Origin: Alphaproteobacteria bacterium
GTDB lineage: Bacteria > Pseudomonadota > Alphaproteobacteria > Micropepsales > Micropepsaceae
Direction: 5' to 3'
Assembly: GCA_016125165.1 (NCBI GenBank)
Contig: WGMH01000004.1
Coordinates: forward strand, 310,001-374,000
DNA: 64,000 nucleotides
Below are positions 36,408-44,014 of this stretch, piece after piece; within the stretch, counting starts at the first letter, position 1, and each line of letters begins with the position of its first letter. The notes under the pieces were generated by a model. That model had not been told where the DNA came from and did no database searches. It was given only the letters and a program-made list of their open reading frames with translations. A program made the translations under genes and the position numbers.

Positions 36408-37426
36408 AAGCGACTGCGGCAGCATCGGACACGCAGACTGCAAGTGCGGACAGCGATGAAGCCGCGCGGTTCGTTCACCGCGCCTATGGCATTTGCGGCA
36501 GCGCGCGGACCATCGCTTGCGAACGCGACCAGATATTTCACATTGCATCGGCTGACGGGCGCGAGTTCCTGCTGAAGATTTTCCATTCCGATGAGAGCCC
36601 GGACGCCATCCGGCTGGAGACGGCAGCCCTTCTGCATATCGCGGCGCGCGATCCGGTGCTTCCCGTGCAGCATGTGATCCGCACGGTGGCTGGCGCGACC
36701 GAGGCGATCTTCGCGCGCGTTGGCGAGCCGCCGCGTATCGCGAAACTTCTCAGCTACCTTCCAGGGGCGCTGCTGGCTTCCGTACCGGCGACATCGCCGC
36801 TGCGCCGGCAGATCGGCACCATGCTGGCCCGGCTCGATATCGCGCTGGCGGGCTTCGCGCCAGAAGGCATTGAACGCGAGCTGATCTGGGACATGCAGCG
36901 GGCAACGGCGCTACGGCCGCTGCTCGAACATATCGACAATGCGGAACTGCGCGCGCTGGCGGCCGCAGCGCTGGAGATGTTTGAGCAGGAAAAGCGGCGA
37001 CTGGATTTGCTGCCGAAACAGGCGATCCATAACGACTTCAACCCATACAATATTCTGACCGATGCGCGGGCGCCCGAAAGGATCGGCGGCATTATCGATT
37101 TCGGCGACATGGTCCGCGCACCGCGCATCTGTGATCTGGCGGTGGCAGCCTCCTATCATGCAACCGATCTTTCGCATCTTCTGGAGCTTGTCTGCGCCTA
37201 TCATGCTGTGAACGCACTGACAGTGGACGAACGTGCTTTGCTTTTCACGCTGATCCGCACACGTCTGGCGATGTCGGTAACCATTTCCGGTTGGCGCGCC
37301 AAGCTGTATCCGGAAAATGCCGCCTATATCCTGCGAAACACGCCTTCGGCGCGCGCGGGGCTTGTCTATCTTGCCGGGCTCGAACCGGAAGCCGCACAGA
37401 ATGCGCTGAACGAAGCGCTGAGGTAA
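36404..37426 (+). CDS. APH-type small-molecule kinase (hydroxylysine/choline-kinase-like)
   Basis: The 340-residue protein has the aminoglycoside phosphotransferase fold. The N lobe has Lys58 (FLLKIF), the Brenner motif reads HNDFNPYNIL (Asp211, Asn216) and the metal-binding motif is IDFGDMVRAPRICDLAVA (Asp232). The IDFGDMV form closely resembles hydroxylysine kinase (AGPHD1/HYKK) and the kinase domain fused to class III aminotransferases in some bacteria. It would phosphorylate a hydroxyl on an amine or amino acid. Four bases separate it from the phospho-lyase gene, and it overlaps the amidase gene. A true antibiotic-resistance role is unlikely in this context. Confidence 0.88.
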   Translation: MKATAAASDTQTASADSDEAARFVHRAYGICGSARTIACERDQIFHIASADGREFLLKIFHSDESPDAIRLETAALLHIAARDPVLPVQHVIRTVAGATEAIFARVGEPPRIAKLLSYLPGALLASVPATSPLRRQIGTMLARLDIALAGFAPEGIERELIWDMQRATALRPLLEHIDNAELRALAAAALEMFEQEKRRLDLLPKQAIHNDFNPYNILTDARAPERIGGIIDFGDMVRAPRICDLAVAASYHATDLSHLLELVCAYHAVNALTVDERALLFTLIRTRLAMSVTISGWRAKLYPENAAYILRNTPSARAGLVYLAGLEPEAAQNALNEALR

Positions 37427-37430
37427 TCAC

Positions 37431-38747
37431 ATGGCCGCCGCGAACTACTACGAAGCCGCACGTTCAACGAACGTTTCACCCGAAGATGCAGCGCTGATCG
37501 CACGCCGCAAGAAGGTCCTGGGGCCCGCCTACCGGCTGTTCTACGAAAACCCCGTGCATATCGTGCGCGGCGAGGGTGTGTGGCTCTACGGGCCGCATGG
37601 CGAAGCCTATCTCGATGTCTACAACAACGTGGCCTGTGTCGGGCATTCAAACCCGCATGTGGTGGACGCCATCGCCAGACAGGCGGCGATCCTCAATACC
37701 CACACGCGCTATCTGACCGAGGGCGTTCTTGCCTATGCCGAACGGCTGCTGGCGACCTTTCCGCAAGATCTCAGCCAGGTGATGTTTGCCTGCACCGGAA
37801 GCGAGGCCAACGATCTGGCCGTACGCGTGGCCAAGGCCTACACCGGCGGCACCGGTTTCATCGTCACATCGCTTGCCTATCACGGCACAACGGAAGCCAT
37901 AGCGACGATGTCGCCGTCGCTCGGACAGCATGTGAAGCTGAACGAACATGTGCGCACGGTTCCCGCGCCCGACACATATCGGACTGCCCCTGAAGCGATC
38001 AGCAAGGTGTTCGCCGCGCATGTGCGCGCCGCGCTAGCCGATATGAAAGCGAATGGCATCAAACCCGCGGCATTGCTGGCGGACATGCTGTTCACCAGCG
38101 ACGGGGTCTATCCCGATCCGAAGGGCTTTCTCGCCGAAGCCGTGGCGGCGGTGCGCGAGGCTGGCGGCATTCTGATTGCCGATGAAGTGCAGTCAGGCTT
38201 CGCGCGCAGCGGGGATGCGATGTGGGGTTTCCTGCGTCACGGACTCGATCCGGAGCTTGTCACCATGGGCAAGCCGATGGGCAATGGCCATCCGATTTCC
38301 GCAATGGTGGGCCGCCCCGGCGTGGTGGATGCGTTCGCGCGCACCTCGCGCTACTTCAATACGTTCGCCGGCAATCCGGTTTCCTGCGCCGCCGGTATGG
38401 CGGTGCTCGATGTGCTCACGGAACAGAAACTGCTGGAGAATGCGCGCGACGTCGGCGCGTATATGAAAGCAGGCATTGCGGGGCTGGCCGAAAAGCATGC
38501 GGTCATCGGCGATGTGCGTGGCGCAGGCCTATTCCTCGGCGTGGAACTGGTAAACGACCGCAAGACGAAGGAACCAGCGTCGGAAGTCTGTACGCGCGTG
38601 GTCAATGGATTGCGCGAGAAGCGCGTTCTGATTTCCTCGACGGGCCCTGACGTCAATATCCTGAAAATCCGACCGCCGCTGGTGTTCTCGCGCGCCAACG
38701 CTGATCAGTTTCTGTCCGCATTGGACGATGTGCTGTCCACATTGTGA
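37431..38747 (+). CDS. Class III PLP enzyme, AGXT2L-type phospho-lyase candidate
   Basis: The 438-residue protein belongs to the class III aminotransferase fold. Lys281 (TMGKPMGNGHPIS) is the PLP lysine and Asp251 is in DEVQSG. The stretch YLDVYNNVACVGHSNPHVV, LNTHTRYL and CTGSEANDLAVRVAKA is much closer to ethanolamine-phosphate phospho-lyase and phosphohydroxylysine phospho-lyase (AGXT2L1/AGXT2L2) than to ordinary transaminases. Those enzymes eliminate phosphate and ammonia from a phosphorylated amino alcohol to give an aldehyde. The adjacent kinase would supply the phosphorylated substrate. A plain omega-transaminase is the alternative. Confidence 0.88.
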   Translation: MAAANYYEAARSTNVSPEDAALIARRKKVLGPAYRLFYENPVHIVRGEGVWLYGPHGEAYLDVYNNVACVGHSNPHVVDAIARQAAILNTHTRYLTEGVLAYAERLLATFPQDLSQVMFACTGSEANDLAVRVAKAYTGGTGFIVTSLAYHGTTEAIATMSPSLGQHVKLNEHVRTVPAPDTYRTAPEAISKVFAAHVRAALADMKANGIKPAALLADMLFTSDGVYPDPKGFLAEAVAAVREAGGILIADEVQSGFARSGDAMWGFLRHGLDPELVTMGKPMGNGHPISAMVGRPGVVDAFARTSRYFNTFAGNPVSCAAGMAVLDVLTEQKLLENARDVGAYMKAGIAGLAEKHAVIGDVRGAGLFLGVELVNDRKTKEPASEVCTRVVNGLREKRVLISSTGPDVNILKIRPPLVFSRANADQFLSALDDVLSTL

Positions 38748-38763
38748 ACGAAAGGCCTGAACA

Positions 38764-40179
38764 ATGGCGTTTGACGATGTGGCGGCGGCAACGGAAACCG
38801 TGTTGCCGGAATCCGCGAAAGCGCTGAAACGCGCGCCGGGCGAACTATCGAACTCCCGGCTGGCGCTCTATGCCCTACCCTCAATCCCGATCGCATTCCT
38901 GTTTCTGCCGGTGGCGATGCTGATGCCCGCCTATTACGCGCGCGAAATGCATGTGAGTCTCTCGGCTATCGGCGGCTTTCTCGTCATCTCGCGCATGGCC
39001 GATGTGTTCCTCGATCCCATGATCGGACGCTGGTCGGACAACACCCATTCCAAGTTCGGGCGGCGCAAACTGTGGATGGTGATCGGCACACCAATCCTGA
39101 TGCTGGGCGCTTTCATCCTCTTCATGCCGATGGTGCCGGTGAACGGATGGTATCTGCTGATCGCCTCGTTCGTGATCTATGCCGGCGGTTCGACAGTGGG
39201 CCTGCCCTACGCGGCGTGGGGCACGGAATTGATGGATACCTATCACGGCCGCTCGCGCATGGCGGGATTCCGTGAAGCGGCGGGCGTGGTTGGCGGCCTG
39301 CTGGCGGCGTGCATTCCGGCCATCACCGGCCTCTACGGACACGGCATTGACCGCTTCACCATGAGCATCATGGGCGGCGCCATCATCGTGTTGACACCCC
39401 TCATGGTGTTTGTTGCGATCACCTTCGTGAAGGAGCCGCCGGTCAAGTCGCGCGTGCACGTGCCGCTGCTGCCCTCGCTTCTGGCGCTGTTCAAGAACAA
39501 GCCATTCCGGCTCTTCTGCGCGGCGTACATTGTCTACACCATAGGCGCGAGCATACCGAGCGCGACAATCGTGTTCTTCATCTCGGACTATCTGAAGGCA
39601 CCCAATCTGGTCGGACCCGGTCTGTTGCTGGTGGCGCTGATGACGATCATCGCCGTACCGATGTGGCTGAAGGTGAGCCGCCGCTTCGGCAAACACATCG
39701 CGACGGCAGCCTCGCTTCTGATCTCGATGGCGCTTTATGTCGGCGTCACGCCGTTTCTGCATCCGGGAGACGGCTGGCTCTATGTCGGCTTGCTGGCGAT
39801 CATGGGAATCTCCAGCTCGGGTTTTGTAACGTTGCCGATGGGACTGATCGGCGACATCATCGATTACGACACGCTGATCCACCGCCAGCCGCGTGGCGGC
39901 ATTTATTGGGGCGTATGGTCGTTCGCGCAAAAGGTATCGCCCGCGCTCGCCATCGGCGTGACGTTGCCGCTGCTCAAATATCTCGGCTTCCAGCCCGGCG
40001 AACAGAACACACAGACTGCACTCGATGCGCTGAAATACGTCTATTGTTTCGGTGCGGGCCCGTTCCTGCTGACCGCGGGCATTTTGCTGGCATATTTCCC
40101 AATCGACGCACGCCGCCACGACATCATCCGGCGGCGGCTGGAACAGCGCCAGAAACGGGCGGAAAAAGCGGCGCAATAG
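38764..40179 (+). CDS. MFS transporter, GPH (MFS_2) type symporter
   Basis: The 471-residue protein has about 12 membrane helices. It has the glycoside-pentoside-hexuronide family marker after helix 2, DPMIGRWSDNTHSKFGRRKLWM, and the charged motif between helices 10 and 11 (GDIIDYDTLIHRQPRGG). The family moves sugars, glucuronides and also some non-sugar solutes with a cation. It is 16 bases from the phospho-lyase gene and in the same operon, so the likely cargo is the amide or amine substrate of the pathway. This cannot be proven from the sequence. Confidence 0.88.
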   Translation: MAFDDVAAATETVLPESAKALKRAPGELSNSRLALYALPSIPIAFLFLPVAMLMPAYYAREMHVSLSAIGGFLVISRMADVFLDPMIGRWSDNTHSKFGRRKLWMVIGTPILMLGAFILFMPMVPVNGWYLLIASFVIYAGGSTVGLPYAAWGTELMDTYHGRSRMAGFREAAGVVGGLLAACIPAITGLYGHGIDRFTMSIMGGAIIVLTPLMVFVAITFVKEPPVKSRVHVPLLPSLLALFKNKPFRLFCAAYIVYTIGASIPSATIVFFISDYLKAPNLVGPGLLLVALMTIIAVPMWLKVSRRFGKHIATAASLLISMALYVGVTPFLHPGDGWLYVGLLAIMGISSSGFVTLPMGLIGDIIDYDTLIHRQPRGGIYWGVWSFAQKVSPALAIGVTLPLLKYLGFQPGEQNTQTALDALKYVYCFGAGPFLLTAGILLAYFPIDARRHDIIRRRLEQRQKRAEKAAQ

Positions 40180-40236
40180 GCGGAATGGCGGCGTCTGCGT
40201 GTCTGAATCCACAAGGACACGCAGGAGTATTCCGCC

Positions 40237-41679
40237 ATGAAAACCGAAGAATACATGTCATACGACGCCGTGGGGCTGGCGGAACTGGTCGCGCAGCGCG
40301 ATGTCACACCCGCAGAGCTTCTGGACGCAGCGTTGGCGCGGCAGGCGCAGGTCAATCCGACGATCAACGCGGTCGTGCTCAATCTCGAAGCCGAAGCCCG
40401 CGCCGCCGTCGCCAAGGGCCTTCCGCAGGGCCCCTTCACCGGCGTGCCGTTCCTCGTCAAAGACATAACCACACACATGAAGGGCGTGGTGACAACGGGA
40501 GGCTCGCGTCTCTTTGCGAAAAGCGTCGCCGCAGAAGACACCGCACTCGCTGCCGCCTATCGCAAGAGCGGCTTCGTCATGTTCGGAAAAACCAACACGC
40601 CGGAATTCGGGCTGATGGGCATTACCGAGCCAGCCCTCTTCGGGCCCACCCGCAATCCGTGGAACCTGTCGCTCAGTTGCGGTGGCTCATCGGGTGGATC
40701 GGCGGCGGCCGTGGCGGCGGGCATTGTGCCCGCGGCGAATGGCGGAGACGGGGGCGGTTCGATCCGCATTCCAGCTTCGGCCTGTGGCTTGTTCGGCTTC
40801 AAGCCCTCACGCGGTCGCGTTTCCATGGCGCCGCAGGGCGAAGGCTGGGGCGGGCTCACCGTATTGCACACGCTGACCCGCTCGGTGCGCGACAGTGCGG
40901 CAACGCTGGATATTTCCTGTATCCCGCAACCAGGCGACGTCTACTGGCACGAGCCGCCGCAGATCCCCTATGCCGAACACGCGAAGCGCGCGCCCGGCAA
41001 ACTGCGCATCGGTATGCTGACGACCAATCTTTATGGCGGACCGCAGGACGCGGAAATCACGCAGGCCGTTCGAGATGCGGGGCGATTGTGCGAAGCGCTT
41101 GGACACACCGTCGAAGAGGTGAAGCCACCCGCCGACATCGAGGCGCTGATCGGCGCGGTCACAGTCATCATCGGCGCAGCCGTGCGCAATACCGTCGACG
41201 GTGAAGCCGAACGGCGTGGCCGCCCCGTGGAAGAAAACGAGATCGAGAAAGTTACCTGGTCACTCTATGAGATGAGCAAAACACAGAGCTCCCGCGACTA
41301 TCTGAAAGCCCTGCAATCGTTACACACGCTGAGCCGCGTGACCGCGCCGTTCTTCCAGCAGTATGATGTCATGCTGCTGGCCACGCTGGGACGCATGCCG
41401 ATCCGCGTTGGGATCATCGAAGAGTACGGCTACGATCTGAAGGTGCTGCAGGAGAAGTTCTACGACTACGGCCCGAACACACAGCTCTTCAACATCACGG
41501 GCCAACCCGCCATGAGCGTTCCGCTGGCCTGGAGCAGCAACAATGTGCCAATCGGCATTCAGTTCGCCGGTCGCGCCGCCGATGAAGCAACATTGTTCGC
41601 GCTCGCCGGACAACTGGAAGCCGCGCAGCCCTGGGCCCAGCGCCGACCGCCGGAGGCACCATTGCGGGGCGGACATTGA
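40237..41679 (+). CDS. Amidase-signature enzyme (paralogue 3)
   Basis: The 480-residue enzyme has Lys75 (FLVKDI), Ser151 (CGGSSGGS) and Ser175 (DGGGSIRIP). Its N terminus, MKTEEYMSYDAVGLAELV, and its 'LPQGPFTGVPFL' block show it is a paralogue of the amidases at 29488 and 34977. GCAGGAG lies before the ATG. Its last four bases overlap the start of the CoA ligase gene, which suggests the ligase activates the acid released by this amidase. The three amidases differ in the region lining the acyl channel (about residues 215-330), so they may have distinct substrates. Confidence 0.9.
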   Translation: MKTEEYMSYDAVGLAELVAQRDVTPAELLDAALARQAQVNPTINAVVLNLEAEARAAVAKGLPQGPFTGVPFLVKDITTHMKGVVTTGGSRLFAKSVAAEDTALAAAYRKSGFVMFGKTNTPEFGLMGITEPALFGPTRNPWNLSLSCGGSSGGSAAAVAAGIVPAANGGDGGGSIRIPASACGLFGFKPSRGRVSMAPQGEGWGGLTVLHTLTRSVRDSAATLDISCIPQPGDVYWHEPPQIPYAEHAKRAPGKLRIGMLTTNLYGGPQDAEITQAVRDAGRLCEALGHTVEEVKPPADIEALIGAVTVIIGAAVRNTVDGEAERRGRPVEENEIEKVTWSLYEMSKTQSSRDYLKALQSLHTLSRVTAPFFQQYDVMLLATLGRMPIRVGIIEEYGYDLKVLQEKFYDYGPNTQLFNITGQPAMSVPLAWSSNNVPIGIQFAGRAADEATLFALAGQLEAAQPWAQRRPPEAPLRGGH

Positions 41680-43205
41680 CAGACCCGGTACATGAGGGCG
41701 CGACACTCGGCGATCTTTTCGTCCATGCCGCGCAAAGGTTCGCCGAACGCGACGCACTTGTTGCGGATGGCCGCCGCTGGACCTATGCCGGGCTGGCAGA
41801 CCGTGTTGCCCGTATGGGCGCGGTGCTGCGGCGGCGCGGCCTGAGGCCCGGTTCCACCGTTGCCATCTGCTCGAACAATTGCGCCGATGTCCTGACCTTC
41901 TATCTGTGTGCCGTGGTCGAAGGCTTCCGCATGACCCCGCTGGCACCACTCTCCTCGCTCGCGGACCGCATCTTCATTCTCAATGATGCAGAGATTGAAG
42001 CACTGGTCATCGGAAGTGATTTTGCATCGTCCATTGCCGCGATCCGTGCAGAGGCGCCGGGGCTATCGCATGTTTTCACATTGGGCGGCGGCGGCGCGGA
42101 CGATCTGACGGCCCTGACCGATGTGGAGCCGGCCGCAGCACTGATCACCAAGCGCGGTGGCGAAACCGCGATGATCTTCTACACCGGCGGGACAACCGGC
42201 AGGCCCAAAGGTGTCATGCACAGCATGGCGTCGATATTTGCCAGCGTGATGATGGCGACGAGCGAATGGGAATGGCCGGTGGAACTGCGCACGCTGGTGA
42301 CGACCCCGGTGTCCCACGCGGGCGGCGCGTTCGCCTGGCCGACCTTCCTCAAAGGCGGGACATTCCACGTCCTGCCGTCGTTCGCACCCGAGAGTTTCGC
42401 CGAATATGTGCGCGCGCAAAACATCACGGTCAGCTTCCTCGTGCCGACGATGATCTACCGCTTGCTCGATGCGGGGATATCCAAGGCGGATGTGGCGCCG
42501 CTTGACACCATTGTATATGGCGCCGCTCCCATCGCGCCTCCCCGACTTGCAGAAGCCGTGGCGCGGTACGGGCCGATCTTCATGCAATTGTTCGGTCAAA
42601 CCGAGGCGCCGAACTGCATCAGCTATCTTGCCAAGTCTCAGCACAGGCTGGACGACCCGGAAGGGCTCGCCTCCTGCGGCAATCCGATGGCGATGGCGCA
42701 AGTGGTGCTGCTTGATGATGCCTGCCAACCGGTGCCGCCCGGCGGCGTGGGCGAGATCTGCGTGCGCGGGCCGCTGGTGATGCTGGGCTACTGGAAGCGC
42801 CCGGAAGAGACTGCGGCTGCGCTCGAAGGCGGCTGGCTGCACACGGGCGACATGGGCCGCTTCGACGCAAGGGGACGGCTGCACATCGTGGACCGCAAGA
42901 AGGACATGATCATCTCTGGGGGATTTAACGTATTCCCGAGCGAGATCGAGGCCGTGCTGGCGGAACATCCATCCATTGCTTCTTCGGCTGTGGTGGGAAC
43001 GCCCGATCCGGTCTGGGGCGAAGCCGTGACGGCAGTGGTGGTGCTGCGTGATGGCGCAATTCTCGACGAAGAAGCATTGAAGGCGCTGGTGCGGTCGCGC
43101 AAAGGCGCTGTGCAAGCGCCCAAGCGGATCGTGGCGGCTGCAACCTTGCCGCTCACGCCTGTTGGAAAAGTGGACAAGAAAAGATTGCGTGCGACCCTCG
43201 GTTGA
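41676..43205 (+). CDS. Acyl-CoA ligase (AMP-binding), second in cluster
   Basis: The 509-residue ANL ligase has the P-loop FYTGGTTGRPKGVMHS, the A5 motif QLFGQTEAPN and GGWLHTGDMGRFDARGRLHIVDRKKDMI. It ends with the catalytic lysine motif TPVGKVDKKRL. Start and previous stop overlap as TTGA, so the start codon is probably TTG. It converts an acid to its CoA thioester. Coupling to amidase 3 suggests the acid is the acyl half of the cleaved amide. Compared with the ligase at 23149 its substrate-binding region is clearly different, so the two probably activate different acids. Confidence 0.88.
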   Translation: MTDPVHEGATLGDLFVHAAQRFAERDALVADGRRWTYAGLADRVARMGAVLRRRGLRPGSTVAICSNNCADVLTFYLCAVVEGFRMTPLAPLSSLADRIFILNDAEIEALVIGSDFASSIAAIRAEAPGLSHVFTLGGGGADDLTALTDVEPAAALITKRGGETAMIFYTGGTTGRPKGVMHSMASIFASVMMATSEWEWPVELRTLVTTPVSHAGGAFAWPTFLKGGTFHVLPSFAPESFAEYVRAQNITVSFLVPTMIYRLLDAGISKADVAPLDTIVYGAAPIAPPRLAEAVARYGPIFMQLFGQTEAPNCISYLAKSQHRLDDPEGLASCGNPMAMAQVVLLDDACQPVPPGGVGEICVRGPLVMLGYWKRPEETAAALEGGWLHTGDMGRFDARGRLHIVDRKKDMIISGGFNVFPSEIEAVLAEHPSIASSAVVGTPDPVWGEAVTAVVVLRDGAILDEEALKALVRSRKGAVQAPKRIVAAATLPLTPVGKVDKKRLRATLG

Positions 43206-43256
43206 CGCCACATTCCAGGGGAATCGTTCGCGTCACCGTACCAGAGGATTTTGTGC

Positions 43257-43895
43257 ATGGCCGTCAAGAAACCCTGGGGCGCGGAAATCCAAAATCGCGA
43301 GGAGATGTTCGAGCTGAAGCGGCAGGCCGTTCTGGCGACGGCCGCGCGCATGATTCGCACGCGCGGCTTCGAAAAAACCACATTGGGCGGCATTGCCGAT
43401 GTGCTCAATGTCGCCAAGCCGACGGTCTACTACTACTTCCGGAACAAGGACGAGATCATCGTCCACCTGATGGACATGGCCATAACAGATCTCATGGACC
43501 CCGAGAGCCATCCGGAAGACTACCCGTTGAAGCAGGGCCTAAACGGGGCGCAAAAGCTGGAACGCCTGCTACGCCGCTGTGTGCGCGTGGTGACTGACGA
43601 TATCGGCGCCAGCATTCTGATGATCTACCCGCATCAAATGAGTGAGGAGATGCAAATCCGCGTCAGCAAGCTGAGCCTGCCCGTCGACAACATGATCCAG
43701 TCCATCCTGCGCGAAGGCGCGGCAGACGGATCGTTGGCAAAGTCAGACGAAGTCCTCAATTACCTTCTGATCGTGGGCGCGTTGCGCTATGTGCCGGTGT
43801 GGCTTGTGAACCTGAAACGCACGCCCGAGGAAGTCGCCAATGCGTTCGTTGCGCTGGTGCTGAATGGCCTGCGCACGCCCGCGCAAACAAGCTGA
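43257..43895 (+). CDS. TetR/AcrR family transcriptional regulator (cluster copy 2)
   Basis: The 212-residue regulator has the helix-turn-helix RTRGFEKTTLGGIADVLNVAKPTVYYYFRNKDEII. Its N-terminal arm and ligand domain parallel the TetR at 25668, for example FELKRQAVLATAARMI. The ATG at 43257 follows AGAGGA. It closes the plus-strand operon that began at 33552. The two related regulators sit at the two ends of the catabolic genes, so each may control one half and respond to related ligands. Confidence 0.88.
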   Translation: MAVKKPWGAEIQNREEMFELKRQAVLATAARMIRTRGFEKTTLGGIADVLNVAKPTVYYYFRNKDEIIVHLMDMAITDLMDPESHPEDYPLKQGLNGAQKLERLLRRCVRVVTDDIGASILMIYPHQMSEEMQIRVSKLSLPVDNMIQSILREGAADGSLAKSDEVLNYLLIVGALRYVPVWLVNLKRTPEEVANAFVALVLNGLRTPAQTS

Positions 43896-43951
43896 TCTAA
43901 AAAACGAATTGGCCTGTCGCCCTCTGGGACTGGCGTCAGCCCAGTCGGCGC

Positions 43952-43992
43952 AAAAAGAAACCCGCCCGCAATGCTTTCGCATCGCGGACGGG
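43952..43992 (-). terminator. Intrinsic terminator between convergent TetR and TonB receptor genes
   Basis: The arms CCCGCCCGCAATGC (43961-43974) and GCATCGCGGACGGG (43979-43992) pair at 12 of 14 positions with a 4-base TTTC loop. Read on the minus strand the hairpin is followed by TTTCTTTTTG. This is a good terminator for the TonB receptor gene, which ends at 44015. Confidence 0.75.
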
Positions 43993-44014
43993 CTGACAGT
44001 CGCCACGGGAGATA

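Noticed and set aside
36404-37426. Antibiotic resistance (aminoglycoside phosphotransferase) reading of the kinase
   Set aside because: The motifs are closer to the hydroxylysine-kinase-like group, and the gene is coupled to an amidase and a phospho-lyase rather than a resistance context.
38881-40212. Long minus-strand frame (443 codons) over the MFS transporter
   Set aside because: His/Arg/Asp-rich shadow of the transporter; no hydrophobic pattern or known motif.
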